From NCBI GenBank assembly GCA_963972195.1, contig CAXATH010000004.1, positions 1-64,000 of the forward strand: a stretch of 64,000 nt of DNA, read 5' to 3'. A program made the translations under genes and the position numbers. Position 1 is the first letter of the stretch, and each line of letters opens with the position of its first letter. The stretch is from Litorimonas sp963972195 (GTDB lineage: Bacteria > Pseudomonadota > Alphaproteobacteria > Caulobacterales > Maricaulaceae). Below the pieces are notes generated by a model that worked only from the letters and a program-made list of their open reading frames with translations, searched no databases and had not been told where the DNA came from. This document shows, in pieces, positions 1-7,591 of the stretch.

Positions 1-187
1 CCCCCGCAGGGGGGCGGGGGGAAGCGGCAAGAGGCCAGTCCAGCGACGGGTAAAAAGGCGCGCCGCAAGGTTTTTGGTATGACGATGTAAAGAGACCTAG
101 ATAACTTTGGCCAAAGGCCTTGCGGCGGGACTGCCCGTCGCCAGATTGGCCGACCGCTTCCCGCCGTCCCCCGAGGAGGAGAACCCA
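1..187. repeat. large imperfect inverted repeat at left edge
   Basis: The reverse complement of bases 1-70 aligns with 118-184. Both start CCTTGCGGCG, then share CCCGTCGC, a GGACTGGCC/AGATTGGCC block and CCGCTTCCC followed by C-rich sequence. The arms are separated by about 47 bp and have small indels, so the transcript or single strand could fold into one long GC-rich stem. No gene is visible inside. It may be a miniature inverted-repeat element, an element end, or the tail of something outside the window. The left arm reaches the window edge, so its true extent is unknown. Confidence 0.5.
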
Positions 188-189
188 AC

Positions 190-216
190 AAAAAAGCCGG
201 CCCGCTAAGGGCCGAC
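190..216 (-). terminator. Rho-independent terminator
   Basis: Read on the minus strand, a GGGCC/GGCCC stem with a short loop is followed by six T. It lies about 24 bases past the stop of the minus-strand gene ending at 240 and would terminate that gene. Confidence 0.6.
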
Positions 217-239
217 TTTCTAATAGGATAATTTATAAG

Positions 240-923
240 CTAAAAATCGATAATATTACCGTCTGCTTCTATTTCGAATCTTCCGAAGCAAATATTGGTT
301 GCTACTCTATCTGCTTTGCCAGAAATGCTAACTCTCATATCACTCCCAGAGAACGGGCGCTCACGATCTTGTTCCCCGTGGTACATACCCGATAGTTCAA
401 AGCTAATATGTCGAGAGTCTAAACTTGCAACTCCGTCTTCCAGTATTAGCTCGTCGAAAATAGCGTTTGTGGTTGCCATCTCTCCTGATAGATCATCATT
501 TATCTGACTAATAAACTCGCGTCCTACCTCATCTACAAGAGCGGTTTCGAGAGAGTCAGCTAGCCATATTTGACCACTAAATTGAATACTATTTTGTATA
601 AAATCGCTGATATTACGAGCCACAGGATATGCAGATGAATCGTCTATAGGCTGGGCATAAATATCAATTAGCCGAGATTTGATTAATGCAATATCAGGAA
701 TCAGATAACGTCCCTTAACAAAGTTATCTATTGGGTATTTGTAATCTTCCGTCAACGCAGCGTCTGTATTGCAACCAAAATATGCTGCAACTAATTGGTA
801 TGAGTGTTGTGATCTTATTTTGTCGCCATTCCGAAGAGGCAGTTGAGTTCGAAGGTTTCTGGCTATTTGAGAGCGTAGACAGAATTTTATAGATAACCTT
901 TCTAGTCGCTCACAACTAAGGCG
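240..923 (-). pseudogene. 5'-truncated hypothetical gene
   Basis: The frame is open from a stop at 924-926 down to 240. The only usable start is a TTG at 753-755, giving 171 residues. The 56 codons upstream of it still read like protein: a basic stretch, then residues resembling LPLRNGDKIRSQHSYQLVAA and FGCNTDAAL. That pattern recalls a short domain at the N-terminus of proteins on integrative and conjugative elements (L..G..l..sHa.e.vA...G...yaAL); this is memory, not a search. The rest, rich in Asp, Ile and Ser, is unrecognised. AT-rich composition contrasts with the GC-rich block that begins about 35 bases beyond the open frame. I read it as a gene that lost its 5' end when sequences were joined, though translation from the TTG is possible. 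Confidence 0.5.
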
Positions 924-959
924 TTAGTTCCAATTAACTAGCTAACACATCTGAGCATA

Positions 960-1345
960 ATATTCAAACACATAAGCGAGCGACCCCTAAAGCGCAGCGA
1001 CCGGGAAGCGCGAGCGTAGGCAGGCGCCAAGCGGCCCTTGGACGCAGTTCAAAGGTTGCGCAGGCCCGCAGCCCGTCGCCGCTTAGAGCGCGCGCCGAGT
1101 CAGCCCCGGCCAGCGGTCGGGATGAGCGGGGCGTGATCGGCTGTCTTCAAATTCGCCAAGGGCGAAAATGAAGGGAGCAAGCATGTGACGGGATGCGGAA
1201 TCGTTCGGGCGATAGACGAACGCCTGAAATAACAGCCGCGTCAGCGGCGTGCGTTAGGGATCAAAGCCGAATGGCCGAGACCGCAAAGCGGGCATGGTTC
1301 ACGCGAGCCCGGCCTGTAGCGCTAGCTAAAGGAGACGCCCTCACT
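960..1345. other. GC-rich, hairpin-dense non-coding block
   Basis: No believable reading frame covers this block. It is much richer in GC than both flanks. It holds at least three clean stems: CGTTC/GAACG (1202-1222), GCCGC-gtca-GCGGC (1235-1248) and TTCGCC-aag-GGCGAA (1152-1166). The segment near 1250-1320, beginning GTGCGTTAGGGATCAAAGCC, resembles a recurrent intergenic phrase I remember from proteobacterial genomes and mobile elements. That is recollection only. It could be a structured RNA or an element boundary. Confidence 0.45.
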
Positions 1346-1495
1346 CTTAGGTTTATCATTATTATGGAATATGCCGCCTAAATAGCTAAACTAAACCCAT
1401 GCTATCTATCCAGCCTTATATTTTCGCAATAGGAGGCCTCATGGCTTAAGCTGGCCTAATGATAAGCTGGGCGCGCCATATCCGTGAAATCTCAT

Positions 1496-1689
1496 AGCAA
1501 CGCAGAGGGAAGGCTGGGGAGCAAGGCGAAACAGCTCCAGGTATTAAAGGCGTATCAAACTATGAACGCGCTGAGCTAAGAGAAAGCGCTCACAGAGCTC
1601 TTCAAGTCACGCCGCGTGAAAAGTGGGTTGGCCGAGGTTTATTCTTCAGTGTCCCCGCGATAATTCTCACGATGTTTCTGAAAAACTGA
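1496..1689 (+). pseudogene. start-less coding fragment with C-terminal hydrophobic helix
   Basis: This frame runs from just after a TAG (1493-1495) to a TGA at 1687-1689 and has no ATG, GTG or TTG in its early part. The translation looks like protein: an amphipathic stretch containing YERAELRESAHRALQ, then PREKW, then a hydrophobic segment like GLFFSVPAIILTMFL ending in KN. It resembles the end of a small protein with one C-terminal membrane segment. The next frame carries another plausible short peptide, so a frameshift may have broken the gene. No family is recognised. Confidence 0.3.
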
Positions 1690-1694
1690 CATTT

Positions 1695-1958
1695 CTAATT
1701 CTGTTCCTCAGTGCACCAATTCAGCTTGGGTGATTGAGCGCGCATCTTTATGTCAGGCCAATCACTTAAATGTCCTACATTTGCGCCCGCTTCAAAGACA
1801 CTCAAGCCATCCGCCTTGAGTTCCCCAACGAAGCGGTCATAACGATCTTCCCCCAAGTCACACACAATTCGGATGGTCTTATCTTTCGTAAACCTTACAA
1901 TACAAGCTTTGACTTCAAAGCTCAGCTCACGCCAAACTTCATATCTAGCGCCGTAGCG
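1695..1958 (-). pseudogene. start-less coding fragment, unknown protein
   Basis: On the minus strand the frame is open between a stop at 1959-1961 and a TAG at 1695-1697. The product would be about 87 residues with good amino-acid balance, containing stretches such as ARYEVWRELSFEV, RIVCDLGEDRYDRFVGELK and GANVGHLSDWPDI. It lacks a start codon near its beginning; internal GTG and TTG codons give at most about 50 residues. A neighbouring frame just upstream reads LNEVALRR, which could be the preceding part of the same protein after a frameshift. I do not recognise the family. It is probably the 3' part of a decayed gene. Confidence 0.35.
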
Positions 1959-1961
1959 CTA

Positions 1962-2570
1962 CTTCATTGAGCCTGTCTTCGGCGCATCAATGTTCGCAAG
2001 TCTGAATTTTAGCGGCCCCAAATTTACACCTGGTTAGTGTCGCAACTCTAGCACCCCTAGCAGTCTATACAGAAAAATAGTCAAGAATTCTACAGGTCCT
2101 CATATTTAAGGATGCATTTCAAAAGCAAAAACTTAGATTCCAAGTTAGTGTCCAGAGTTTTGGTAAGACTCTAATAAGTCAGCCGACTTCGCGGTCACAT
2201 CTACGGAATGATAGGGCATGAGCCCGGCACCTATACTGTCGAGCAAAAGGTTTCTAATTATCTCTATAAATTCGGCCATAATAATATTTCGGCACCATCT
2301 TTTCTTCATGTCGAAAAGGTTGTACTAGAACCGATACCATCAAGAACGGGATTAAAGTTGATTGTATTAAAGGTTGAGATATTATTCGCGCCTCGGACTT
2401 CATCCTTCAGTTTTAGATAGGACTGAGACGCTACATGTTAGGCAGTCTCAAAGCCTGTTTTATTCAACCTTAACTCAGAACCTTTTGATTCCCCATTCTG
2501 ATCGCCCAATCAATTCTGTCGCTCAACATGTCTTGAGGGCGATCACAAGACAAGCTGACTTGAATGAGAC
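1962..2570. other. AT-rich stretch without a supportable gene
   Basis: Short open frames near 2208-2574 on the plus strand have no recognisable domain, no convincing ribosome binding site and no conserved-looking composition. A GTTAGGC at 2437-2443 resembles an integron recombination core, but no partner core or imperfect stem was found. I see nothing else definable here. Confidence 0.4.
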
Positions 2571-3223
2571 CTAATTCAAAATAAGGATTTTCCTAATTTC
2601 TAATAAATCTACGGCTGAAGACCACGCATTCATGAATAGAGATTCTTCATTTAACTCCGAAAAATCTTGAAATAGTATTTTCCATACGGCAGCCATAACG
2701 AAAGGAGCCGCTAGCAGCATTACGTCGAAGTCGGCGGCCTTTGCTGAGAACTCTCCATTTTTAGCGCCGTCTTTCAGTGTTGCTCCAATCGCTTCCATGT
2801 TGGGCGCGACGACATTTTCAAAGTAAAAGGTTCGGAGCTTCTTGCGTTGAGGGCCGTAGGCGACCATTAGTCTCAATATCTTGAGCATCTTGCCTCCTGA
2901 TAGATGTTCGGCGAGGGTCTGCAACTGACGATGCAGTCGCAGCGTCGCGCTTTCTGCCTGTGTTCCAGCCGCAGTCTGAAGCTTTTCAACCGTCGGCAGG
3001 ACAATTCCCCTATCATACCTTCAAGCATGTCTTCCTTGGTCTTGAAATAGAGATAAAGCGTTCCCTTCGCCACGCCGGCGGCTTCTGCAATATCAATCAT
3101 TCGCGCAGCCTCGAACCCGTCGCGATCAAAGATGTCCAGCGCAGCTGAAATGATGGCGTCGCGGCGGCGTCGCTGAGCATTTGATAGCTCTATGAAAGTA
3201 TCGGATAAATCAACATCGGGCAT
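2571..3223 (-). pseudogene. TetR/AcrR family repressor, frameshifted
   Basis: Two overlapping minus-strand frames together encode one TetR-type repressor. The first (start 3223) holds the N-terminal helix-turn-helix, with IISAALDIFDRDGF, IDIAEAAGVAKGTLYLYF and KTKEDML. It leaves frame at a run of four G (C at 3007-3010 on the plus strand). The second frame continues from GIVLPTVEKL through the ligand-binding domain to LEIRKILILN. Adding one G to the run would give about 217 residues, a normal TetR length. As written, the product has a DNA-binding domain but no dimerising ligand domain. The gene is divergent from the efflux operon starting at 3343 and almost certainly was its repressor. A sequencing undercall in the homopolymer is the main alternative. 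Confidence 0.85.
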
Positions 3224-3277
3224 CGTAGCTTTCCTAGTCCAAGGGCAATCTATCCAATGACCTCCCCCGTATCCTAT

Positions 3278-3320
3278 TTGACATAAAATGACCAGTGGGT
3301 CATAAATGACCGACGGGTCA
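3278..3320 (+). promoter_or_regulatory. efflux promoter with tandem TetR-type operators
   Basis: A perfect TTGACA -35 lies at 3278-3283, and a weak -10 (CATAAA/ATAAAT) begins about 17-18 bp later. Two perfect 14-bp dyads, TGACC-N3-GGGTCA, lie at 3289-3302 and 3307-3320, with centres 18 bp apart. They cover the spacer, the -10 and the start site. Their position between the TetR remnant and the RND operon suggests they were its operators. Confidence 0.7.
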
Positions 3321-3342
3321 GTCCCGGCAGACTGGATTATTC

Positions 3343-4446
3343 ATGCAATATTTGTGTTCACAAGCAGGCCGCTTTTTTGCCATTGTTCTTACAGCGACTC
3401 TTGTCTCCAGTTGTGGCGCTGGAGCGGACGAAACGGTTGAACGCCCACCACGTCCTGTCGAATGGGCCTACCCGTCTTCAACGGAAAATAAACTAAATTC
3501 GCGCTACCCAGGACGCGTTGTAGAGGCACAAACCACGAATTTAGCATTCGAGGTTGCGGGTACAATCACCAAGCTAGAGGTCGACCGGGGCGATGAATTC
3601 GCGCAAGGTGATCGTTTGGGACGACTGGACGCCCAACTTTATCGTTTGGGTGTGGAGCAGAGAGAGGCTGCTATCCGACAAGCTAAAGTTCGGCTCGACA
3701 ATGCGGAGATAGATTTTGACCGCAAGGTGGCGCTGCAAGGCACAGGTGCGATTGCGCAATCCGTCATTGACGCGGCCTTGAGCGTCCGGAACACGGCCCG
3801 TGAAACCGTATCAGAACTAGTGGCGGCTCGTGATATAGCCGCCAAGAATCAAAGGGATGCCGTTTTGATTGCGCCCTTCAGCGGCCGCGTCTTGACCCGC
3901 TTGGCTGAACCGGGCCAGACCGTTGCCGCCGGAGCCCCAGTCCTGTCTGTTGCAGATGGCAGCCAAGGCCTGCGGGCCGAATTCTTCTTATCGGAAACCG
4001 ATATTACAACTATAGAATTGGGGCAGACTTACCCGTTGCGCCTGTTAGCAACTGGCGCAACGACTCGGGGAACCGTTGTTGAGATTGCGCCTGACGGGGC
4101 CAATAGTCTCAGTTTCCCAGTCGCTCTTTCCCTTTCTGATGTAGTAACGGCGCGAGCTGGCATGTCCGTCGAGTTGGTCTTGCGCACGAATGCGGGCATG
4201 CCGGATCCGGGGCTTCGCCTACCCGCCTCAGCACTGATTTCTGCACCTAACGGCTCAGCCGTTTTACGACTCGATGACAACAAGGCGCAGCGTGTGCCAG
4301 TCGAAGTGCTCGCGACGACAGATGACGGCGTGATTCTGTCCGGCGTTTCAGAAGGCGATCGGATCGTGACGCGCGGCGCGTCGTTGATCAGGGACGGCCA
4401 GATAGTGGCGCCGCTATCTCCTTCAGAGACCCGGTACCCGGAATAG
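3343..4446 (+). CDS. RND efflux periplasmic adaptor (membrane fusion) lipoprotein
   Basis: This is a 367-residue adaptor that would link an inner-membrane RND pump to an outer-membrane channel. The N-terminus is a lipoprotein signal with lipobox LVSSC near residue 24. A biotinyl/lipoyl-like half follows (VEAQTTNLAFEVAGTITKLEVDRGDEF), then a helical hairpin rich in Ala, Arg and Glu (about residues 95-160), the second lipoyl half (IAPFSGRVLTRLAEPGQTV) and beta-barrel domains. It is first of three tightly packed genes; the pump gene starts 4 bases after its stop. Expression probably starts at the promoter at 3278, now lacking an intact repressor. The HlyD/AcrA-like assignment is secure; the substrate cannot be read from sequence. 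Confidence 0.93.
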   Translation: MQYLCSQAGRFFAIVLTATLVSSCGAGADETVERPPRPVEWAYPSSTENKLNSRYPGRVVEAQTTNLAFEVAGTITKLEVDRGDEFAQGDRLGRLDAQLYRLGVEQREAAIRQAKVRLDNAEIDFDRKVALQGTGAIAQSVIDAALSVRNTARETVSELVAARDIAAKNQRDAVLIAPFSGRVLTRLAEPGQTVAAGAPVLSVADGSQGLRAEFFLSETDITTIELGQTYPLRLLATGATTRGTVVEIAPDGANSLSFPVALSLSDVVTARAGMSVELVLRTNAGMPDPGLRLPASALISAPNGSAVLRLDDNKAQRVPVEVLATTDDGVILSGVSEGDRIVTRGASLIRDGQIVAPLSPSETRYPE

Positions 4447-4450
4447 GGCC

Positions 4451-7400
4451 GTGGGTTGGCTGACGGAAAAGGCGTTTGGCGCTAAAAAGCTGCTGCTCTT
4501 TGTCGTGGTTATGGCCATGGTGGCGGGCGCAGTCAGTTACTTCACTATGTCCTCACGCGAGGACCCGTTCCTGACAATCCGCACCGCTGCCGTTGTTGCC
4601 GTTCACCCGGGCCTGTCAGCCGAACGCATGGAAGCGCTCGTCGCCCGACCGCTGGAAGAAGCCGTCGTATCCGTGCCAGAAGTCAAGCAGGTCCGCACCA
4701 CCGTGATAGAAGGTCAGGCTATTCTGCAAGTGGATGCCTATTTTCGCGTCAAGGACCTCGACACAGCCTGGGACGAGGTCAACGAGGCCGTTCAGGGCGT
4801 GCGACCCGCTCTGCCCCCTACGATGGGTCCGATAATCGTCAATGATGATTTCGGCGACGTGTCCGTGGTCACGCTGGCGTTGCAATCCGATGACTATACC
4901 CCGGCGGAGCTGTATGACTATGCGCAGTATATCCGCAATAGGCTCCTGTCGGTGGACGGGACGCGGCGCGTGTCGATCTTGGGCGAACCGAAGGAGCGGC
5001 TTTATGTGCGCGTCGACAATGCGGCGTTGCAGTCGGCCGGACTGTCGACCAACGATATCCGCATCGCACTGGATGCCCGCAGCGTGACCTTACCCACGGG
5101 CGAAGTCATTCTGTCGGACCGTCGCTACGCGTTGGAAGTGGACGGTATTTTGCGCAATGCAGACGATATTGCGTCGGTTTTGATCCGCAGCAACAATCCC
5201 AGCCTTTCCCGCCCCGTGCGCTTGTCCGAAGTTGCGACTGTGGAAAGCGGCTATGCCGACCCGCCAGAACAGTTGGCCTACTATAACGGACGTCCCGCCA
5301 TTGTCTTGGCTGTCGATCAGGATGTCACTGCCTCTGCCATCAATTATGGCGACCGGGTCCTGACCCGCATTGAAGAGATCCGCACCGACCTTCCCATTGG
5401 CGTGGAGATGAACACCATTACCGTGCAGAAGGATAAGGTGGAGGCCGCCGTTTACGGCGTTTCTCGTAGCGTCTTGCAAACCCTTCTGGTCGTTTCGGTC
5501 GTCGTCGTCATCTTCCTTGGTCTGCGCACGGGTCTGGTCGTCGGTTCCATCGTTCCGATTGTGGTTCTGCTCACCATTGCGGGCATGAATGTCTGGGGCA
5601 TCCCGCTGCAACGCATGAGCCTAGCGACCATTGTGATCGCGCTGGGCCTCTTAGTCGATAACGGTATTGTCGTTGCAGAAGATTTTAAGCGCAGGCTTGC
5701 TGAAGGGTTGGAACGACGAGAAGCCGTGTCTCGGACGGGTAAGGAATTAGCTTTGCCTTTGCTATCGTCCTCTCTGACGACGATGATCTTTTTTCTGCCG
5801 CTTGCGCTCGCCCAGAACGAAAGCTCCGAATATACTCGCTCGATCTCACAGGTCATCGTCCTGTCGCTGGGTATCAGCTGGCTCATTGCGATGACTGTGA
5901 CGCCAATCTTATGCTTCTGGTTTGTAAAAGCACCGAGCGAGACCGAAACTAAACCCGGCCTGATCGACAGATTATTTAAAAGGTTGGAAGACGGTTACCT
6001 AGTCGTGCTTGGCTTCATTCTCCGTTTCCGACTGCTATTCGTCACAGCGATGGTGCTGGCATTTTTCGGCAGCGGAAAGCTGATGAGCACCCTGCCCAAC
6101 CAGTTTTTTCCATCATCCGACCGGGCGCAGGTTCTGGTTTATCTAGACCTTCCAAAAGGCGTGTCGACGCTGCAAACTGACGCCGCTATGAAGACATTGC
6201 TCGCGACAGTCCAGAGTACGAATCGCTATCCAGACGTGGCCGATGCTGCGGGTTATGTCGGCTTTGGTGGGCCGCGTTTCGTTCTGTCCTTGCAACCGGT
6301 GGACCCAGGTCCCAATGTGGGCTTTGCCGTCATCAACTTATCGAGTCTAGACAACATAGATTTGTATGTCCGCCAGATGCAGGACGAACTCGAACGGACG
6401 CTGCCCGATGCGTTAATCCGAGTGTCGCGGATGTTCCTCGGACCTACAGACCCGAATGTTTTACAAGTACAGATTAAAGGGCCTGACGCGGACCATGTGG
6501 TTGCTATGTCAGACCGCATTTCCAACTTGCTAATGGTGCAGGACGGTTTCGACTATGTCTGGACAGATTGGCTCAACCCCTCCGCGAAACTGGTTGTTGA
6601 TGTCGATGAAACGCGCGCTAAACTAGTTGGGCTAAGCCGCCTAGACGTCGCGCAGCAAGTATCCGTACTAACGGCCGGGCAAATTGCGACCCATGTCTAT
6701 CAGGGCGATGAAAAAATTCCTGTCGTGATCCGCGCCGTTGATGCACAATCCCGGTCCGTCGACTACCTGCAATCGCTAACACTTTATGCGCCCGGATCTC
6801 TGGAACCTGTCAGGCTCGGATCTGTCGCAAATATCCGCATGCAGGGCCAGTACGGACGTATCAACCGCGAAGATTTAGAACGGACCGTGACAGTTGAGAG
6901 CAGCAATGTGAAAACATCGCCCGAAGACCTGGTCATGCTGCTAAAAGACGACCTTGACGCGATTAGAGAAGAACTTCAGCCCGGTCACATAATCGAATTC
7001 GATGGGGCGGTCGGCAGCAGCGGGGAGTCCCAAGGCGCCCTCGCCGCGCAGACCCCACTTGCATTCGGTCTCATTTTTGTCCTCCTTCTAGCGCAATTCG
7101 GTTCTTTCAGAAATCTCGCGATCATCGTGTTGATTCTGCCGCTTTCCGTCATAGGTGCTGCTATCGGCCTTAAGATAATGGGCGCGCCGTTCGGCTTTAT
7201 GGTCATTCTTGGCTTATTCGCTTTGTTCGGTATTGTAGTGAACAACGCCATCGTCCTTATCGATCGCATTGAAATTGAGATGAAAGCGGTTGGAGATAGT
7301 CGGGTAAAGAATCAAAGTGCCAAATCAAATGAGCCTATCAATCAAGACAAGAACTACGACACGAAGCACTCGGCGCTAATTTCCGCCTGCAAGCGACGGC

Positions 7401-7591
7401 TACGCCCAATCATGATCACAACCATTACGACCATTCTTGGACTCTTACCACTAATCGTCGGTCAGGATGTATTATTTTTTGGTTTGGCCAATGTGATTGC
7501 GTATGGCTTGGCTTTAGGAACATTGCTGACCCTTGGCGTGGTGCCTGTGTTATATTCGCTATTCTACAGCATAGAGGACGAAGTGTCGTGA
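4451..7591 (+). CDS. RND efflux pump, inner-membrane permease
   Basis: A 1046-residue AcrB/HAE-type proton-driven exporter. It begins at a GTG four bases after the adaptor and shows the duplicated plan: a membrane helix near residues 12-32, a large periplasmic loop, a helix bundle around 335-490, a second periplasmic loop, and a bundle from about 865. The proton-relay region in the fourth helix reads LLVDNGIVVAED, where AcrB has two adjacent Asp. The tenth-helix region reads GIVVNNAIVLID, where AcrB has Lys-Asn. So one Asp and the Lys are replaced by Asn. The cytoplasmic loop after that helix carries a hydrophilic insertion of about 25 residues (DSRVKNQSAKSNEP onward). The stop overlaps the start of the outer-membrane gene by 4 bases. 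Confidence 0.93.
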   Translation: MGWLTEKAFGAKKLLLFVVVMAMVAGAVSYFTMSSREDPFLTIRTAAVVAVHPGLSAERMEALVARPLEEAVVSVPEVKQVRTTVIEGQAILQVDAYFRVKDLDTAWDEVNEAVQGVRPALPPTMGPIIVNDDFGDVSVVTLALQSDDYTPAELYDYAQYIRNRLLSVDGTRRVSILGEPKERLYVRVDNAALQSAGLSTNDIRIALDARSVTLPTGEVILSDRRYALEVDGILRNADDIASVLIRSNNPSLSRPVRLSEVATVESGYADPPEQLAYYNGRPAIVLAVDQDVTASAINYGDRVLTRIEEIRTDLPIGVEMNTITVQKDKVEAAVYGVSRSVLQTLLVVSVVVVIFLGLRTGLVVGSIVPIVVLLTIAGMNVWGIPLQRMSLATIVIALGLLVDNGIVVAEDFKRRLAEGLERREAVSRTGKELALPLLSSSLTTMIFFLPLALAQNESSEYTRSISQVIVLSLGISWLIAMTVTPILCFWFVKAPSETETKPGLIDRLFKRLEDGYLVVLGFILRFRLLFVTAMVLAFFGSGKLMSTLPNQFFPSSDRAQVLVYLDLPKGVSTLQTDAAMKTLLATVQSTNRYPDVADAAGYVGFGGPRFVLSLQPVDPGPNVGFAVINLSSLDNIDLYVRQMQDELERTLPDALIRVSRMFLGPTDPNVLQVQIKGPDADHVVAMSDRISNLLMVQDGFDYVWTDWLNPSAKLVVDVDETRAKLVGLSRLDVAQQVSVLTAGQIATHVYQGDEKIPVVIRAVDAQSRSVDYLQSLTLYAPGSLEPVRLGSVANIRMQGQYGRINREDLERTVTVESSNVKTSPEDLVMLLKDDLDAIREELQPGHIIEFDGAVGSSGESQGALAAQTPLAFGLIFVLLLAQFGSFRNLAIIVLILPLSVIGAAIGLKIMGAPFGFMVILGLFALFGIVVNNAIVLIDRIEIEMKAVGDSRVKNQSAKSNEPINQDKNYDTKHSALISACKRRLRPIMITTITTILGLLPLIVGQDVLFFGLANVIAYGLALGTLLTLGVVPVLYSLFYSIEDEVS

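Noticed and set aside
120..395. 91-residue open frame on the plus strand
   Set aside because: It crosses the inverted repeat and a terminator and overlaps the better minus-strand coding frame; its composition is Arg-rich shadow-like.
2437..2443. GTTAGGC as an integron attC core
   Set aside because: No complementary RYYYAAC core or imperfect stem was found at a fitting distance, and no integrase is present.
2208..2574. Two 66-70 residue plus-strand frames
   Set aside because: No ribosome site or recognisable domain; the composition is typical of AT-rich non-coding DNA.
5090..5611. 173-residue minus-strand frame inside the RND pump
   Set aside because: It is the antisense shadow of a strongly conserved pump gene; Asp/His/Asn-rich nonsense composition.
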